A stretch of DNA of 64,000 nucleotides. Origin: Apostichopus japonicus. Lineage: Eukaryota > Echinodermata > Holothuroidea > Aspidochirotida > Stichopodidae. Positions within the stretch are counted from its first letter, which is position 1. Every line of letters starts with the position of its first letter. The translations under genes were made by a program, and so were the position numbers. The stretch lies in NCBI RefSeq assembly GCF_037975245.1, contig NC_092563.1, positions 22,538,960-22,602,959 of the forward strand, written 5' to 3'. Shown one piece after another: positions 25,993 through 37,228 of this stretch. Under the pieces are notes generated by a model. That model saw only the letters and a list, made by a program, of their open reading frames with translations. It was not told the DNA's origin and did no database searches.

Positions 25993-27925
25993 ATGTCGTT
26001 TACAGAGACATGGTTAACTAGCATTCATAGTGATGAACATGTTAATATTGATGGTTTCATACTGCTCAGGGGTGATCGGGATATGAAGGAGGCGGGCAAA
26101 AAGAGTGGGGAGGTGTCTGTGTTTACATCAACGATAGATGGTGTCATCCAAACAATGCTTTCATCAAAAAAAAATATTCATCCACCCCTAACCTTGAAAT
26201 TATGACTGTTTTGTTCTGACCATTTTATTTACCACGTGAATCCTCGCATGTACTTTATTGCACTATTTACATCCCGGATAAGTCTGTCGCTAAAGCCGGT
26301 GGTGAGGAATTCAGTGCAGCTAATCATGATCTCCAAGTGGCAGCCCCAGATGCTTTCATCGTTTTTAATATTTTAATCATGGCTCAATAAAGAGATCTGT
26401 GTCTCAATTCTACCAATACGTCAATTGTCTGACCCTTGGAGTTGCATGCTATTCTTGATCTGTGCTATTCAAATGTCTATTAAGACGCTTACATTGCCAC
26501 TCTATTCAGGACTAAACTCTGTGAGGCTGATCATAATCTCATCCTCCTAGCTGACACATATACAAGCCTAGATTGTTCAATGTGTAAAACCATGGAGGTT
26601 AAAACAGAAGTGGTCAATACAAAGCAGTGGTCTGAAGAAAGTTTGGAATGTCTACAGGATTGCCTTGAAGAAACAGTCTGTGATGTGCCTTCACTGAATC
26701 TAACCTTGAATGAGCTCACAGATACAATCAGTGCCTATATCCACTTTTGTGAGGACACTATTATACCAAACTAAAAGGGTTAAATGATTTTTCTAATCAT
26801 AAACCCTGGATTACCAAAGAGATTAAAGGGATCATTAACCGTAAGAAGAGGGTGTTTGGTAGTAGAGGCAATAAAGAAGAACTGAAAGGGATACAGAAAG
26901 AATTGGATAGAGCAATTAAGAAAGAGAGACAGGTTTATAAGGAAAAGGTTGAAGATCATTTCACCGAGAATAACATGAAACGTGTAAGGGACGGTTTGCG
27001 ATTAATGAGTGGGTGTGTGAATGACAACAAACGTAGTGTCTTACATAATATTTCTTTTGATTATGCTAATGCTTTGAATACATTTTACAGCCGTTTCGAT
27101 TGTCATGACTTTTTCGACCAAAGTTGACAACAGGTTCCTATGTGTAAATTCTCCCAAATTCTGTGCCCTTTCTAACGATCACTGAAGAGGAATTGTTCGG
27201 CATAATTTTAGAAAGATTATTCCATCTAAGGCTGCTGGCCCTATAATCTATCCCCCCGTGTGCTTAGAGATTGTGCAAGTCGACAGTTAGCTGGTATATT
27301 TACTTACATATCTTCAATATGTGTTTCACTACACAGTCCACTCCATCTATTTGGAAACAGTCATGTATCATCCCTGTGCCCAAAAAGCCAATAATCTCAT
27401 GCATGAATGATCTTCGACCTATTGTTTTAACTTTGGTTGCCATGAAGACCTGTGAGCGTTTAGTCCTAAATTCTCTTAAGTCTTTAATATCTTGTCAGAT
27501 GGACCCATTACAATTCGCTCGCTGTACTGAAGACGCAATATTATATTCATTTGACAAGCTGTATTCTCACCTTGAACAAACAAAGTTTGGCAAGGTGTCA
27601 GCTCGCAACAACCGCTCGCAGTATGTTCAACTAGGAGATAACGTTCATTCCGATATTACTCATTGCAGTACTGGTGCCCCACAGGGTACAGTTCTCGCAC
27701 CATTTCTGTTTACTGTCTACACATCTGATATTCATTCAACAAACCCTAAACTGTCCCTTAGTGAAATTAGCTGATGGCACTGCCCTTATTGGTTTGGTTT
27801 CTGATGGCAACCATAATATGTATCATTGAACAGATTAGCAGATTCGTAGATTATTGAGATGGAGACTATTTGGAATCAAATGTTACCAAAACCAAAGAGA
27901 TTGTTATTGATTTTAGAACTAGACA
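25993..27925 (+). pseudogene. Degenerate non-LTR retrotransposon (LINE; endonuclease + reverse transcriptase)
   Basis: Recognisable pieces lie in order but in different frames. First is an AP-endonuclease start (TETWLTSIHSDEHVNIDGF, then LLRGDR) from 25993. Next is an endonuclease end resembling SDHN-LI near 26530, then a lysine-rich linker at 26770-27125. The RT follows: PSIWKQSCIIPVPKKP at 27329-27390, LRPIVLTLVAMKTCERLVLN, a GAPQGTVLAPFLF motif near 27675, and a degenerate catalytic box LADGTA near 27765, where active elements have F/Y-A-D-D. Several frameshifts and stops break it, and the second catalytic Asp is lost. CR1/L2/Rex1-like affinity is inferred from the P-S-x-W-K...VPVPKK style. 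It ends with VIDFRTRH near 27925, so the 3' end is missing or diverged. Confidence 0.8.
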
Positions 27926-27964
27926 TACAGTAAGGTATTATCAAGCGATGTGATAATTAAATAA

Positions 27965-28100
27965 GGGGTTAATCAACGGTGAAGCGTGCGTTACGCACAG
28001 GATTAATGCACGATCGGGGGATAATGCATCCAGCGATAGCATTAACACCCGGAGTGCATTAATTATGTGAGTAACGCACGCTAGACCGTTGATTAACCCC
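27965..28100. repeat. 136-bp foldback (47-bp inverted arms, 42-bp loop)
   Basis: The left arm 27965-28011 begins GGGGTTAATCAACGGT and the right arm 28054-28100 ends CCGTTGATTAACCCC. Inner segments also pair: GCGTGCGTTAC with GTAACGCACGC, and ATTAATGCAC with GTGCATTAAT. It looks like a small foldback or MITE sitting at the broken 3' end of the LINE. Confidence 0.85.
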
Positions 28101-28948
28101 GTTCATTCATACACTACCATTTGTGTGGGGGAAAAATCATAAAACAAAACATTTTTGGTTACATATAACCAAAAGTTTATTAGAGTGATGCCCTGTAAGT
28201 CGAATTAACGATTAACAACCAGCATAACAATGTACATGTGCAATTATAAAGTAATACTGAACGATAGTGAATAATTATAAAGGAAACGTCTTTGAAAAGC
28301 TATCATTCATAAAAGATGAACCATAATAACATTTTAACTAATGTTTGGCAATATTGCGGTCATAAAACTATTTTTGAAAGGTCTCAATAACAAGGAACTA
28401 CAAACAATTACTAGTTGGCTTTATCATATCAATACCCTACAGCTTCTGGTTCCCATAGCAACCATTCTAGGGACAAACATGTACGTATGGTATATAGTCA
28501 TACAATAACATAGTAGGCCTTGTATTGAACACGTACGATACGTACCGTACCTACGTACGTACACTCACTTGAACGAGTGCTTGGCACTGCGGTCGTTTAA
28601 CATTAAATTTATAACACTATGAGCAACATAACGGCCTTGCCTTAACGGCCTTAATTACGGACAGATACTGGATATATTTAAACTCAAAGCATCCACAACG
28701 TACTGTTTGGTGTTTTAATACGGATATAACTATGAATTTTGGAAGTAAACATTCACAGGACTTTGGAAAGAACATTTGGAAAACAGTTTGGACATGTTAG
28801 ACGTTTCAGCCCTAACAGCAGCAGTAACGTTAATGTCATTGTTGGAGGCAACAGCTGTGCAGCCTACACTTTGGCCTAGACTTGAGTGCGGATCCATGTT
28901 TTCGCGTCCTTTACCTCTGATGGCATCTTGCAAGACTTTTGAACAAGA
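28101..28948. other. Non-coding, 3' flank of the recombinase pseudogene
   Basis: AT-rich with no coding resemblance. A short alternating stretch of TACGTACC and ACGTACGT units lies near 28530-28562. Confidence 0.5.
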
Positions 28949-30145
28949 TCATTTCTGTGAATTAGATGCATCTTGGCAGTAACTTTTTATACTGCTCTCG
29001 TTTCTGTGTCCACGCATGGCCATAATGACCCGTGTCTCGATGCCAGCACTACTGAGTGTTGTAATAGTTGTTGCACGAACACAGTGGTTTGTGTATTTCT
29101 GACTCAGCTTTGCTTTTACGGAAATCTTCACCATCATTTTGCCAAGGGTGTTAACCCCCAGCGGCTGGTTGTCATACCATACTTGGTCTGATTCAGCAAC
29201 AGATACCTTTGGCCGTTGAAAAAAGTGTTCGCAGTTTGGATTCAGCTTTTGCAAATACTTCTTGATCGCCTTCACTGGACATTTTTCGTCATCTGTGGCA
29301 TACATGCGTTTCTGGGATTGGAAGTCGTCTTGGAGGTCGCCATGGTGAATTTTAGTTGCTTCGTTGAAGTTAAGAAAGACATATGCGTTATTTGTGTCGT
29401 CGATACCAAAGTTAAACGACGACTTCTTTAGACTTCGCAGACCTTCTCGTCCTCGACGACAAAATGGTACTCAAGATAAAACCACGCCATGTTTAACAGT
29501 GAAGAAGGATTATCTGTGGACAAAACTTTGCTCTCAAACATGGTTTTAAGGTCGCCTTCAGAAATAGCTGGTTTCTGACAACTCACATCTAGGCCTTCTC
29601 TCTTGATTTTTTTCATCATTCCAATGTAGACGTTATTGGCACTCTGAAAGTCTTTATCTCTCATAATGTTTACATGACGGTTGTAGGGAGCCCCTGTCAG
29701 ATGGCGGTGGATCGCAGCCCTCAGTATGTTTTGTTTGCATATGGACTACCATCTTGTTTTCGAACTTCTCCATAAAATCTTCGAAGAAGGGAAGCCAATT
29801 CCGGCACGTCAAGCTGCTCAAAATCAGTTCTTAGCTCCTTTGCTGGACACCATTCTGTAATAGAAAGTAAGTGTTTTGACATATTTAAAGCTTTCTGATG
29901 ATTTATAAATCATGCTTTACGAGAAGTGCTAATATTTGGTATACAGAACTTTGGTACCAGCTATAAAGATGGGGAGGGGGCTGGGGAACTACACCTAGGC
30001 CTAGTCTAGGGCCGGGGGCCTAAAATTACGTTCCAAGGCCTGTTTCTAGGCTATAGAATGCCTACTACTACTACTAGCAGCTTACCTTTCAAGAGTTTAA
30101 CTCCCCATTTCGTGACTTTCTTCGTGGACTCCTCATTCCATGTTT
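28949..30145 (-). pseudogene. Crypton-type tyrosine recombinase (DUF3504/KIAA1958-like), spliced, two frame breaks
   Basis: Minus strand. The main exon is 29854-28949. An upstream exon ends at 30086 with donor GTAAGC and joins acceptor TTCTATTACAG, giving ...KVTKWGVKLLK + EWCPAKELRTDF in frame. The main exon holds an N-terminal SAM-like part (LRAAIHRHLTGAPYNRH, MRDKDFQSANNV) and a catalytic part: CRRGREGLRSL (first Arg region), NHCVRAT (H-x-x-R, 29074-29088), MRGHRNES, and SIKSY with the candidate nucleophile Tyr at 28979-28981. All tyrosine-recombinase residues I expect are present. Two single-base deletions interrupt the frame, one in an A-run near 29730 and one in a T-run near 29464. The upstream exon has no ATG I can defend and may continue beyond 30145. 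Family members move circular DNA or are domesticated (ZMYM2, QRICH1, KIAA1958). Recent decay or sequencing error are both possible. Confidence 0.8.
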
Positions 30146-31163
30146 TTTTTTTTGTGTTTTGTATCATTCGTTGTATCAAAGTTCTTTGTATTTTGTACCA
30201 TATTCATTGTATTGCTCACCGCAGATCTACATAATTTCCTTCTGGGATTCAATCAAGTTGACTATCTAGCTATCTATCTACTATCTATTTATCTAGAGCC
30301 GTTGGTCACCCCTTGAACACACAGACAGACCTCTTAGTCAGATTACTCTTGCAGTGAGGACAACAGCTCAACTTTTACCTTAATGAAAGTACTTTTCACC
30401 ACTAAACATGCATTTTACATCTTAATTCGGCAGCTGCTAACTACAATTTGACATCATACAGCTCACTTCATTAGCTGCATATGTACCTTAGGTAGGAAAT
30501 ACTGTATCTCAAACTTCTGTATGTACGTGTACATTGAAATGCTTTCAAGTTTATTACAATATATGCAATCATGCCTTCAAGCAGGAAAATTGAAACATGT
30601 TACGAATACTCGACCTGAAAAGAATTTTCCTTATCATGGGTTGACTATGTAAATTTTATATAAATTGGGCATATATAATACATATACTGGTTACAAGTCT
30701 TAATATATCAATGTTATTGTATACATCAAATTCGTATGAAATCAGGATATATGATAAAAATAAATACTTACCCATGGGCATACCATCATGTTAGCAACTG
30801 CTATGTTTACCAACGATCTCCTGCATTCTGCATTCAGATATGTTGACACTGCATTTGGCTAAACAGCGACCACTGGCATGACTTTTCTGAAGAACTGCCA
30901 ATGTGACTGAGCTTTAAATTAGGTGTGGAAAACAAAATACAAGTATTCTTGCAAATTGAAATGAATATAAGAGGTTCATAATCAGAGCTTACATAACATA
31001 AATTATAGGCCTATAGAACCTTCATTATTCTTTTTTTTGTAATATGAGTATTGTTCTTCCAAGTCCTGGCGTGTTTGAAATTCTCGTCAGGGATACTCAA
31101 AGACCTTGCGAAATCCACTTATAATTTTCAAAAGGTGATTCCCTTCAACCCATAATTGTTCAG
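30146..31163. other. Non-coding stretch between recombinase and element 1
   Basis: AT-rich. A short (CTAT)n microsatellite lies at about 30262-30292. An earlier exon of the recombinase could be hidden here but I could not identify one. Confidence 0.45.
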
Positions 31164-31620
31164 CCCAGCAAACACAATAACGTTTTAAAAATATCAGGAA
31201 AACGTTTGGTCAAACGGTATGAAAATGTTTTGGAATAACGTTATAATAACGTTAAATGTTGAGTCTTAGAAATAGCGGGAAAACGTTTTAAAATGTTTTG
31301 TTCCAATATCATCACAACGTTTTTATAACGTTTTCATGATGTTTACATGAAATATTTTAAAACGTTTTCCCGCTATTTCTAAGACTCAATATTTTACGTT
31401 ATTATAACGTCTTTTAAAGACATTTTCATAACATTTGACCAAAACATTTTCCTGATATTTTCATATAAAGTTTACCTAACATTTGATCAAAACGTTTACT
31501 TGATATTTTAATATAACGTTAATAAAATATCAGACGAAACGTTTGGAAAATATTATGTTAACGTTTATAGCAAATGTTATGATAACATTATTTCCAAATG
31601 TCATCAAAATGTCTTGGAAA
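31164..31620. repeat. Left subterminal AACGTT-rich zone of element 1, with palindrome
   Basis: GTTGAGTCTTAGAAATAGCG plus GGAAAACGTTTTAAAA (about 31258-31295) is mirrored by TTTTAAAACGTTTTCC and CGCTATTTCTAAGACTCAAT (about 31352-31391). AACGTT or a one-base variant occurs every 15-30 bp. Such dense short motifs at transposon ends often serve as transposase-binding sites, which is an inference here. Confidence 0.75.
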
Positions 31621-31660
31621 TGATCGGATGACAGCGACAATACGTTATTAGATATCCCCA

Positions 31661-31683
31661 TAACCCCGCCCCCCCCCCCCCCT
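31661..31683. repeat. Poly-C tract
   Basis: A C-run of about 14 bases, preceded by CCCCGCC, inside element 1. Homopolymer length is probably variable or poorly assembled. Confidence 0.6.
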
Positions 31684-32047
31684 TTAGCTCACATCTTGTC
31701 GTATGTGTCTCACCTCTTCCCCTGGCCATGCGCAGCTCGGAACTGACAGTAGGTACCCGAAAATTCTGGCAGCGGGATGCTAGGTCACTGTGGCGTGACA
31801 ACCGGCGCTCTTGCGAACACAAAGGGGCGGTACTTGAGCTTGAGCTACTTGGTAGCTTGAGCTACTGGAACTACTTGGTGATTGTCGCTGAACTCCCACC
31901 CCGATTAGCGAGATAATAAGTCAAATATAAGAGACATTATTTATGTTCAATGTAAACATGTTTATTTCTGACAACAAATACTAGAACACTAGAATATTAC
32001 TAGAAGAGCAAATACAAAAACAGACAACAAAATCTGAGAACACAATA

Positions 32048-33154
32048 CTAGAACGATGAGGGTTCAATCGCTGGAGTTGCTGGTCCCTCTTCTGATTCAA
32101 CCTCAGATTCATACACCTGTGTGTTCCTCTTTTGTGCCACTTGTGATTTCTATAAGATATGGAGAACAATGGTAATATATTTTTATTAAAAATCTTATAC
32201 ATGCATGCAGTTACTGATGGTTCCATCTACACAAGGATGTGCTTAACACATACATCATCCTGTTTATTTAACATGAACAATTCCAGTTACCTTTCTCATG
32301 TAGTTGCTGCCTCCTGGCATATTAATTAGGGCATTTCTGAGAACTTATACACATAAACTGGTGATTTTTTTTTAGCCTAACACACTGTAGCATAGGCGAA
32401 TTTAAGGCCTAAAACTATATTTTTTTAAATCTTCAAACGATGTCAATTTCTGTTCGGATCGTTTTATACACAAACTGGTTAATTTTATAGCCTGACACCC
32501 TGTAGCATAGGCGAATTTAAAGCCTATACTTATATTTGAAATCTTCAAACGATGTCTTTTTTTATTCTCATCATTTTATACACATAAACTGGTGAATTTT
32601 ATAGCCTAACACACCATAGCATATATGCTATTTTAAAACATATATATACATATACTATCCCCCAAAAGGGCACCTTGATTCCACAACAATATGGCGTATC
32701 GCTTTGCGATGATGCCTTTGACAGAACGTTCTGTCACATAAATTTAGCACACCCACATCTAACATTTTGCCTCAGGGTGCTATCTCCCCAAGTCCAAATC
32801 TGAGGGGGTGGGGAATGGTGGTTACTCCAGATTTGGCCGGTAAAAAAACGGTATTTGATGATAATTTTTCAAAACATTTTGCAGATATCACTCTTCTGCT
32901 TTGCCATGCAGAACCAAGTGCATTAAGTTTGTGCCGAGTCATTTGTTTTTCACAATATTGTTCCACTCACATCTACACAAACACTAAGTGCTTTAGAGAC
33001 ATGATCTTGTTTATTTCATTAATATAAACAATTCCAATTACCTTTCTCATGTAGTTGCTGCCTCCTGGCATATTTGGGGCATTTCTTAGAACTTCACCGA
33101 TTTCAAACAAGAAATCGCTCCTCTTCCCATTTTTGATGCATTTCCATAGTGCTT
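32048..33154 (-). CDS. Unidentified spliced gene inside element 1, last two exons
   Basis: Minus strand. The penultimate exon is 33154-33042: acceptor TTTGTACAG, enters in phase 1, reads ALWKCIKNGKRSDFLFEIGE then VLRNAPNMPGGSNYMRK, donor GTAATT, leaves in phase 0. The last exon is 32149-32048: acceptor ATCTTATAG, reads KSQVAQKRNTQVYESEVESE and a short acidic/Pro tail ending PSSF, then TAG. Both exon boundaries are canonical and the frames join. I do not recognise the family. Upstream exons were not found, so the protein's function is unknown. Its position inside the terminal repeats suggests an element-borne gene. The alternative is a host gene fragment captured by the element. Confidence 0.5.
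32220..32347 (-). pseudogene. Partial duplicate of the exon end at 33042
   Basis: 32281-32347 repeats 33030-33096: the donor region, the codons for GGSNYMRK, and part of the upstream exon. It carries a small TAATTA insertion and has no acceptor. Homology extends into the intron side to about 32220. This is a local duplication about 745 bp away from its source and lies within the intron, so a second candidate donor sits in the same transcript. Confidence 0.7.
32346..32640. repeat. Tandem triplication, period about 111-119 bp
   Basis: Three copies start at ATACACATAAACTGG or ATACACAAACTGG (32347, 32466, 32577). Each is followed by TAGCCT(A/G)ACAC and TAGCATA; the first two continue with GGCGAATTTAA and CTTCAAACGATGTC. 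The third is truncated. Confidence 0.85.
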
Positions 33155-33218
33155 CTGTACAAATGAAAGGAAACAAGTATTAAACATCTGTTTGAAAAAA
33201 TTGGCTAACATATTTTAT

Positions 33219-33345
33219 ACATACCCATACCCATACTCATGAGTAGGTACTGGTACCCATACTCACAGTTTCATTTTCCTTGGACCCGTACTTACAGTAT
33301 AGGCCATTACCCATACCCGTACTCATGAGCCTGTACCCATGGGTC
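33219..33345. repeat. Low-complexity ACCCATACT-type repeat
   Basis: Irregular short units of CCCATAC, ACTCATGAG and GTACCCAT. No coding signal. Confidence 0.5.
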
Positions 33346-36300
33346 CAGCACTTGTAGTGCTGTTTAATATGTATGCAATGTAAATTTTGACACATAAATA
33401 TACTCAGTGACAGATCGATATATTTTTGTTTGTACATGTAAACCTGGGGACACTATGGTATATACACAGTTGGATGACTTTTTCAGGTTAATTTCAAAAC
33501 TTGCCAGTGGGAGAATATCGGGCAACCTAGAACCAGGGTTGTTGATTTTTTTTTTTAAATCAGATTTTTTTTTTATTTCAATCAGATTTTTTTAAATTTT
33601 GCAATAATCAAAAGTTCAATTTCCTCTCAAATGTTACCTAAATCTTCCAAAAACACCTATACCCACCCATATTACATACGAGCAGTCAGCCCAATGCTTT
33701 AATTTGATTTCCACACAATCAACAGAAGTCATGCTGTCTTGTATATATTATTTCACAATTAGGCCCTATATCCCCCACTAAGGGGCCAATGATACCAATT
33801 TCCCTTTGTTGAACACAGACACTTGTTTGCACCCAATGAGCTACTTCACAACCATAGTTTATGCAATCTACTGTCTATACACAGGAAGTTAATTTATTCA
33901 TGATACTCCACCCCAGTAAGGTTTGATTGGGGGATTATAGGGAATTGTATTATATTTGGTAGTTGACACTTCACTCTGAATGGGGAGTACCACAGAAGAA
34001 GTGTGCATGGGCTCATACTAGGCTATATATCTTTAAGTGCACCCAATTCAGTATTATCCAAGCTCACATACTTCATTGAGTCTCTATCAAACAGGTCAAC
34101 TAGAGGGGATTCTTGCAGGCAATTTCTAGAATTGTTCAATTTGTTTTAGTACGATGGGACACATGCCATACCAGTGTGACAGGATTTTTCTCACTGAAAA
34201 TACCTCCCACCCCCGGGGGGAATAAAACAGGTTTAATACAAGTTCATTTGTTTGATAAAAGTTTGAATAAAGTTCCACTAAAGCAAGAGACTCGGCTCTT
34301 TCCTTTCTACAATCAAGACTATTTGCTTTGGTATTTAATTATACGAGTGTTTCATTATTGCAGTTTAATCAGTGCCATGGGCTATATATTACATATATAT
34401 GGGACAGATATTACTGGGATTTACTGAAGTTGCTTTGATACTTGATTGAGACTCTACTTTAATACGAATTGTTTGATTTCAGAGATTAAGCTGACCACAA
34501 TTCAACTTTTCCTGCCAAGAATTAGAAAATTGATATCTTCCTTGGCTGGATATATGCTATTGAGTACAAATGGTGAAAGTTGCATCTTATATACTCTTTT
34601 ACAATGGATTACAAGAGGATGGGACAGGATGTTACTCTGTCTACATAAACAGTGGTTAAGCTGTTGTGAAGCTGACCACACATCCTGCTGAAGATTACAT
34701 AATAATAGGTGCACAAACAGGTGTAGGGTTTTGGTTGTAGAAAGTTACACTAGAGGTTACAGTGTGGATGATCTCCTGGAACTAATAAGTTGGAGGTTTC
34801 TGAGAGGTGTGATGTAAGAACTTCCTGTCTGTGCTACTAGCTAAGATATTGTAAATATGTTCCTAGGGTAAGGGGAAGGTGAGATAACAGTAAAATGCTC
34901 TCTGTTACAATTGTTACAGGAAACTCAGTTAGATGATGCTCCTGTTTGGAAACAATTATATCGATGTCAAAGCAGATATGTGTTGAGAAAATTTGAACCT
35001 TTGAACCATGAAAATTATGTTCTAACTCATTCAATATATCTGCAAATGTTCTGGTTAAAAATAAAAGGGCTGGGACCATTTAATAAAAAAAACAAAGAAA
35101 TTAGCTTCTTCTATACTGTATTATTCAATAGGAAATTAGTGTTACATATCACTGGAACATTTTAAGCTACGCCTGACATGGACCAATTTCTTGACAAATC
35201 TTGTACCGATACCCCAAAAAAGTTATAAACAAACTCAAACAAGTCATCTACACATGAATGTTCTGATTGCAAATAAAGGGTCCGAACCATTTTCAGAAAG
35301 GTAAAAAATATAAAACTGACAAAGAAATATGCACATTATTAAATCGAGCCCTAACTTTTGGCGGCCATTTAAGTCGGCTGTCTGAACTTAGCAACAATGG
35401 ACGTTGTTGGCTCGATGTAATAATGCGTGCACCTGTTTCCAACAACATGTACAGTACCCTAACCTATAACACTAAAACCAACTTTTTTGTTTATTTTCTG
35501 TGCTAATAATCAAATCAAACAGTTAAAAAAGGATTAAAAATAGTGTGAAATATATCTAAACCCTAACCTGTAATATAATCACCCACATTTTCTTTGCAAG
35601 GTTTAACCAAAAACAGGTAGCCTATGCCTGGCCTACACATTATTAAATAACAAGCCCCAATCTCTTTGGTTTTCCTGTACAAAAAGTAGCCCTAGCCTAT
35701 ATACATTTTCCTAAAATGTTGAAACTTTCACAATTAATGTCTGCTAAGCTGATCTATAAAAGGGTGAACTTTGTTTCATACAGGTTTTCTTTAAGCTTGA
35801 AAATTCCCTCTGATCCTCTTACGTGTCCGAACTTCGCAGGGTCCATCATACAAAATACGTGATAACGTGCATATCGTGGTAGGGTAGGCTAGGCCTATAA
35901 CGTTAGTGGTACACCTTACGTTAATGCTATAAGCCTATACTATAGTACGGTAGGCTGATTTTGCATTATTTATGAAAAATACAATGAACTTACCTAATTA
36001 TTTCTTGTTTTCGATAGACTTACTCCTAACTCCTGATGAAAAGTATAAAAGAATCTGGATAATTCACAGACTTGAATGAGTAATTCTTACTGCAGTAACT
36101 AGAGCAGAACAGGCTTGAAGTTGAACTTTGAAGTTGAAGGCAAAGTTGGCAGAGTTGGCAAAGTTGATGGCAAATGAGCAAATCAGCGTAACCAGCGGCA
36201 CATGCCAAAAAACGCTAGATTTGCAAAAGTAAAATCCCAGAAAACGCTAGATATAGATATTAATGCACATATGTAATGTAGCCTATTACCTCCATCACAA

Positions 36301-36979
36301 GTTGCACTTACTTATATGATAGACATTGTTATGAATATGATTATTTTAAACAAACTTCAAGTCATAATGGCTCAGAATCATAACAAAACAACTGAAGAAT
36401 CAACAAAAATACAACAAATTCAGACGATTCTCGTCTCAATCCGCGGTAAGGCTGTATACGTAGTGTATACATAAACTCACACAATGGCCAACAGTTCCGC
36501 TCCTCATGTTTACTACATGCAAACGTACGCCTCAGCTGTACGTACGTTCTGCATTATTCATTTTAAATATATCGACCGCGATAACATTGTGTAAAAGTAA
36601 CATATAAATAGCGGTTCAAGTGTGTTGCAAAGCGGGAATTTCACCTCGAATGTTTCGGATACGGTCATTTTTTTGGGAACCATCAATTTTGATACGAAAA
36701 AACGTACGCTAGGACAGCAGAAAAGTCTAAAACACGCTAAATCTAGTGTAAAACGCTAAAGCTGGTAACACTGGTGGTAATGGCTTTAAATTTAGCGCGT
36801 ATGCGTCGTACGTACGACATTTTTTTTAACCAATCAAATTCCTGGAATTCATGCATGTGACACTAAGTTTGAAACTAAGTTTGAATCTTTTTATTTCTAT
36901 TTCGGGATTATGAAAGAACATGCTCGATTAATATTAACCCTTGGGAACCTAACCGAAACCTATAATTATAACTTATTTT

Positions 36980-37228
36980 AAACGTATCTGTGATTAACCA
37001 CGGTAGTCTAATTATTATAAACGTATCTATGATTAAACACGACTGCAAACCGCGGCCGCTTCAAGTGATGCTCAGTGGAGCGTGACCTGACGGTCTGACG
37101 TCACTCCCTAATGCGGATAAGGGTTATTATAAACGTATCTGTGATTAATCACTATCACGTGATCTACCACAGATACGTTTATAATAATTAGACTACCGTG
37201 ATTTATCACGATAGTCTAATTATAAACA
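36980..37228. repeat. Nested foldback / MITE-like palindrome within element 1
   Basis: CACGGTAGTCTAATTATTAT and AAACGTATCT (36999-37029) are repeated in inverse as AGATACGTTT and ATAATAATTAGACTACCGTG (37171-37200). A further direct copy of ATTATAAACGTATCTGTGAT lies at about 37126-37145. The centre holds CGCGGCCGC. Several overlapping inverted and direct copies suggest a small nonautonomous element with internal rearrangement. Confidence 0.7.

Noticed and set aside
34911-35165. 84-residue plus-strand frame in element 1 considered as a transposase fragment
   Set aside because: No catalytic motif or splice sites were found, and the composition is typical of AT-rich non-coding DNA.
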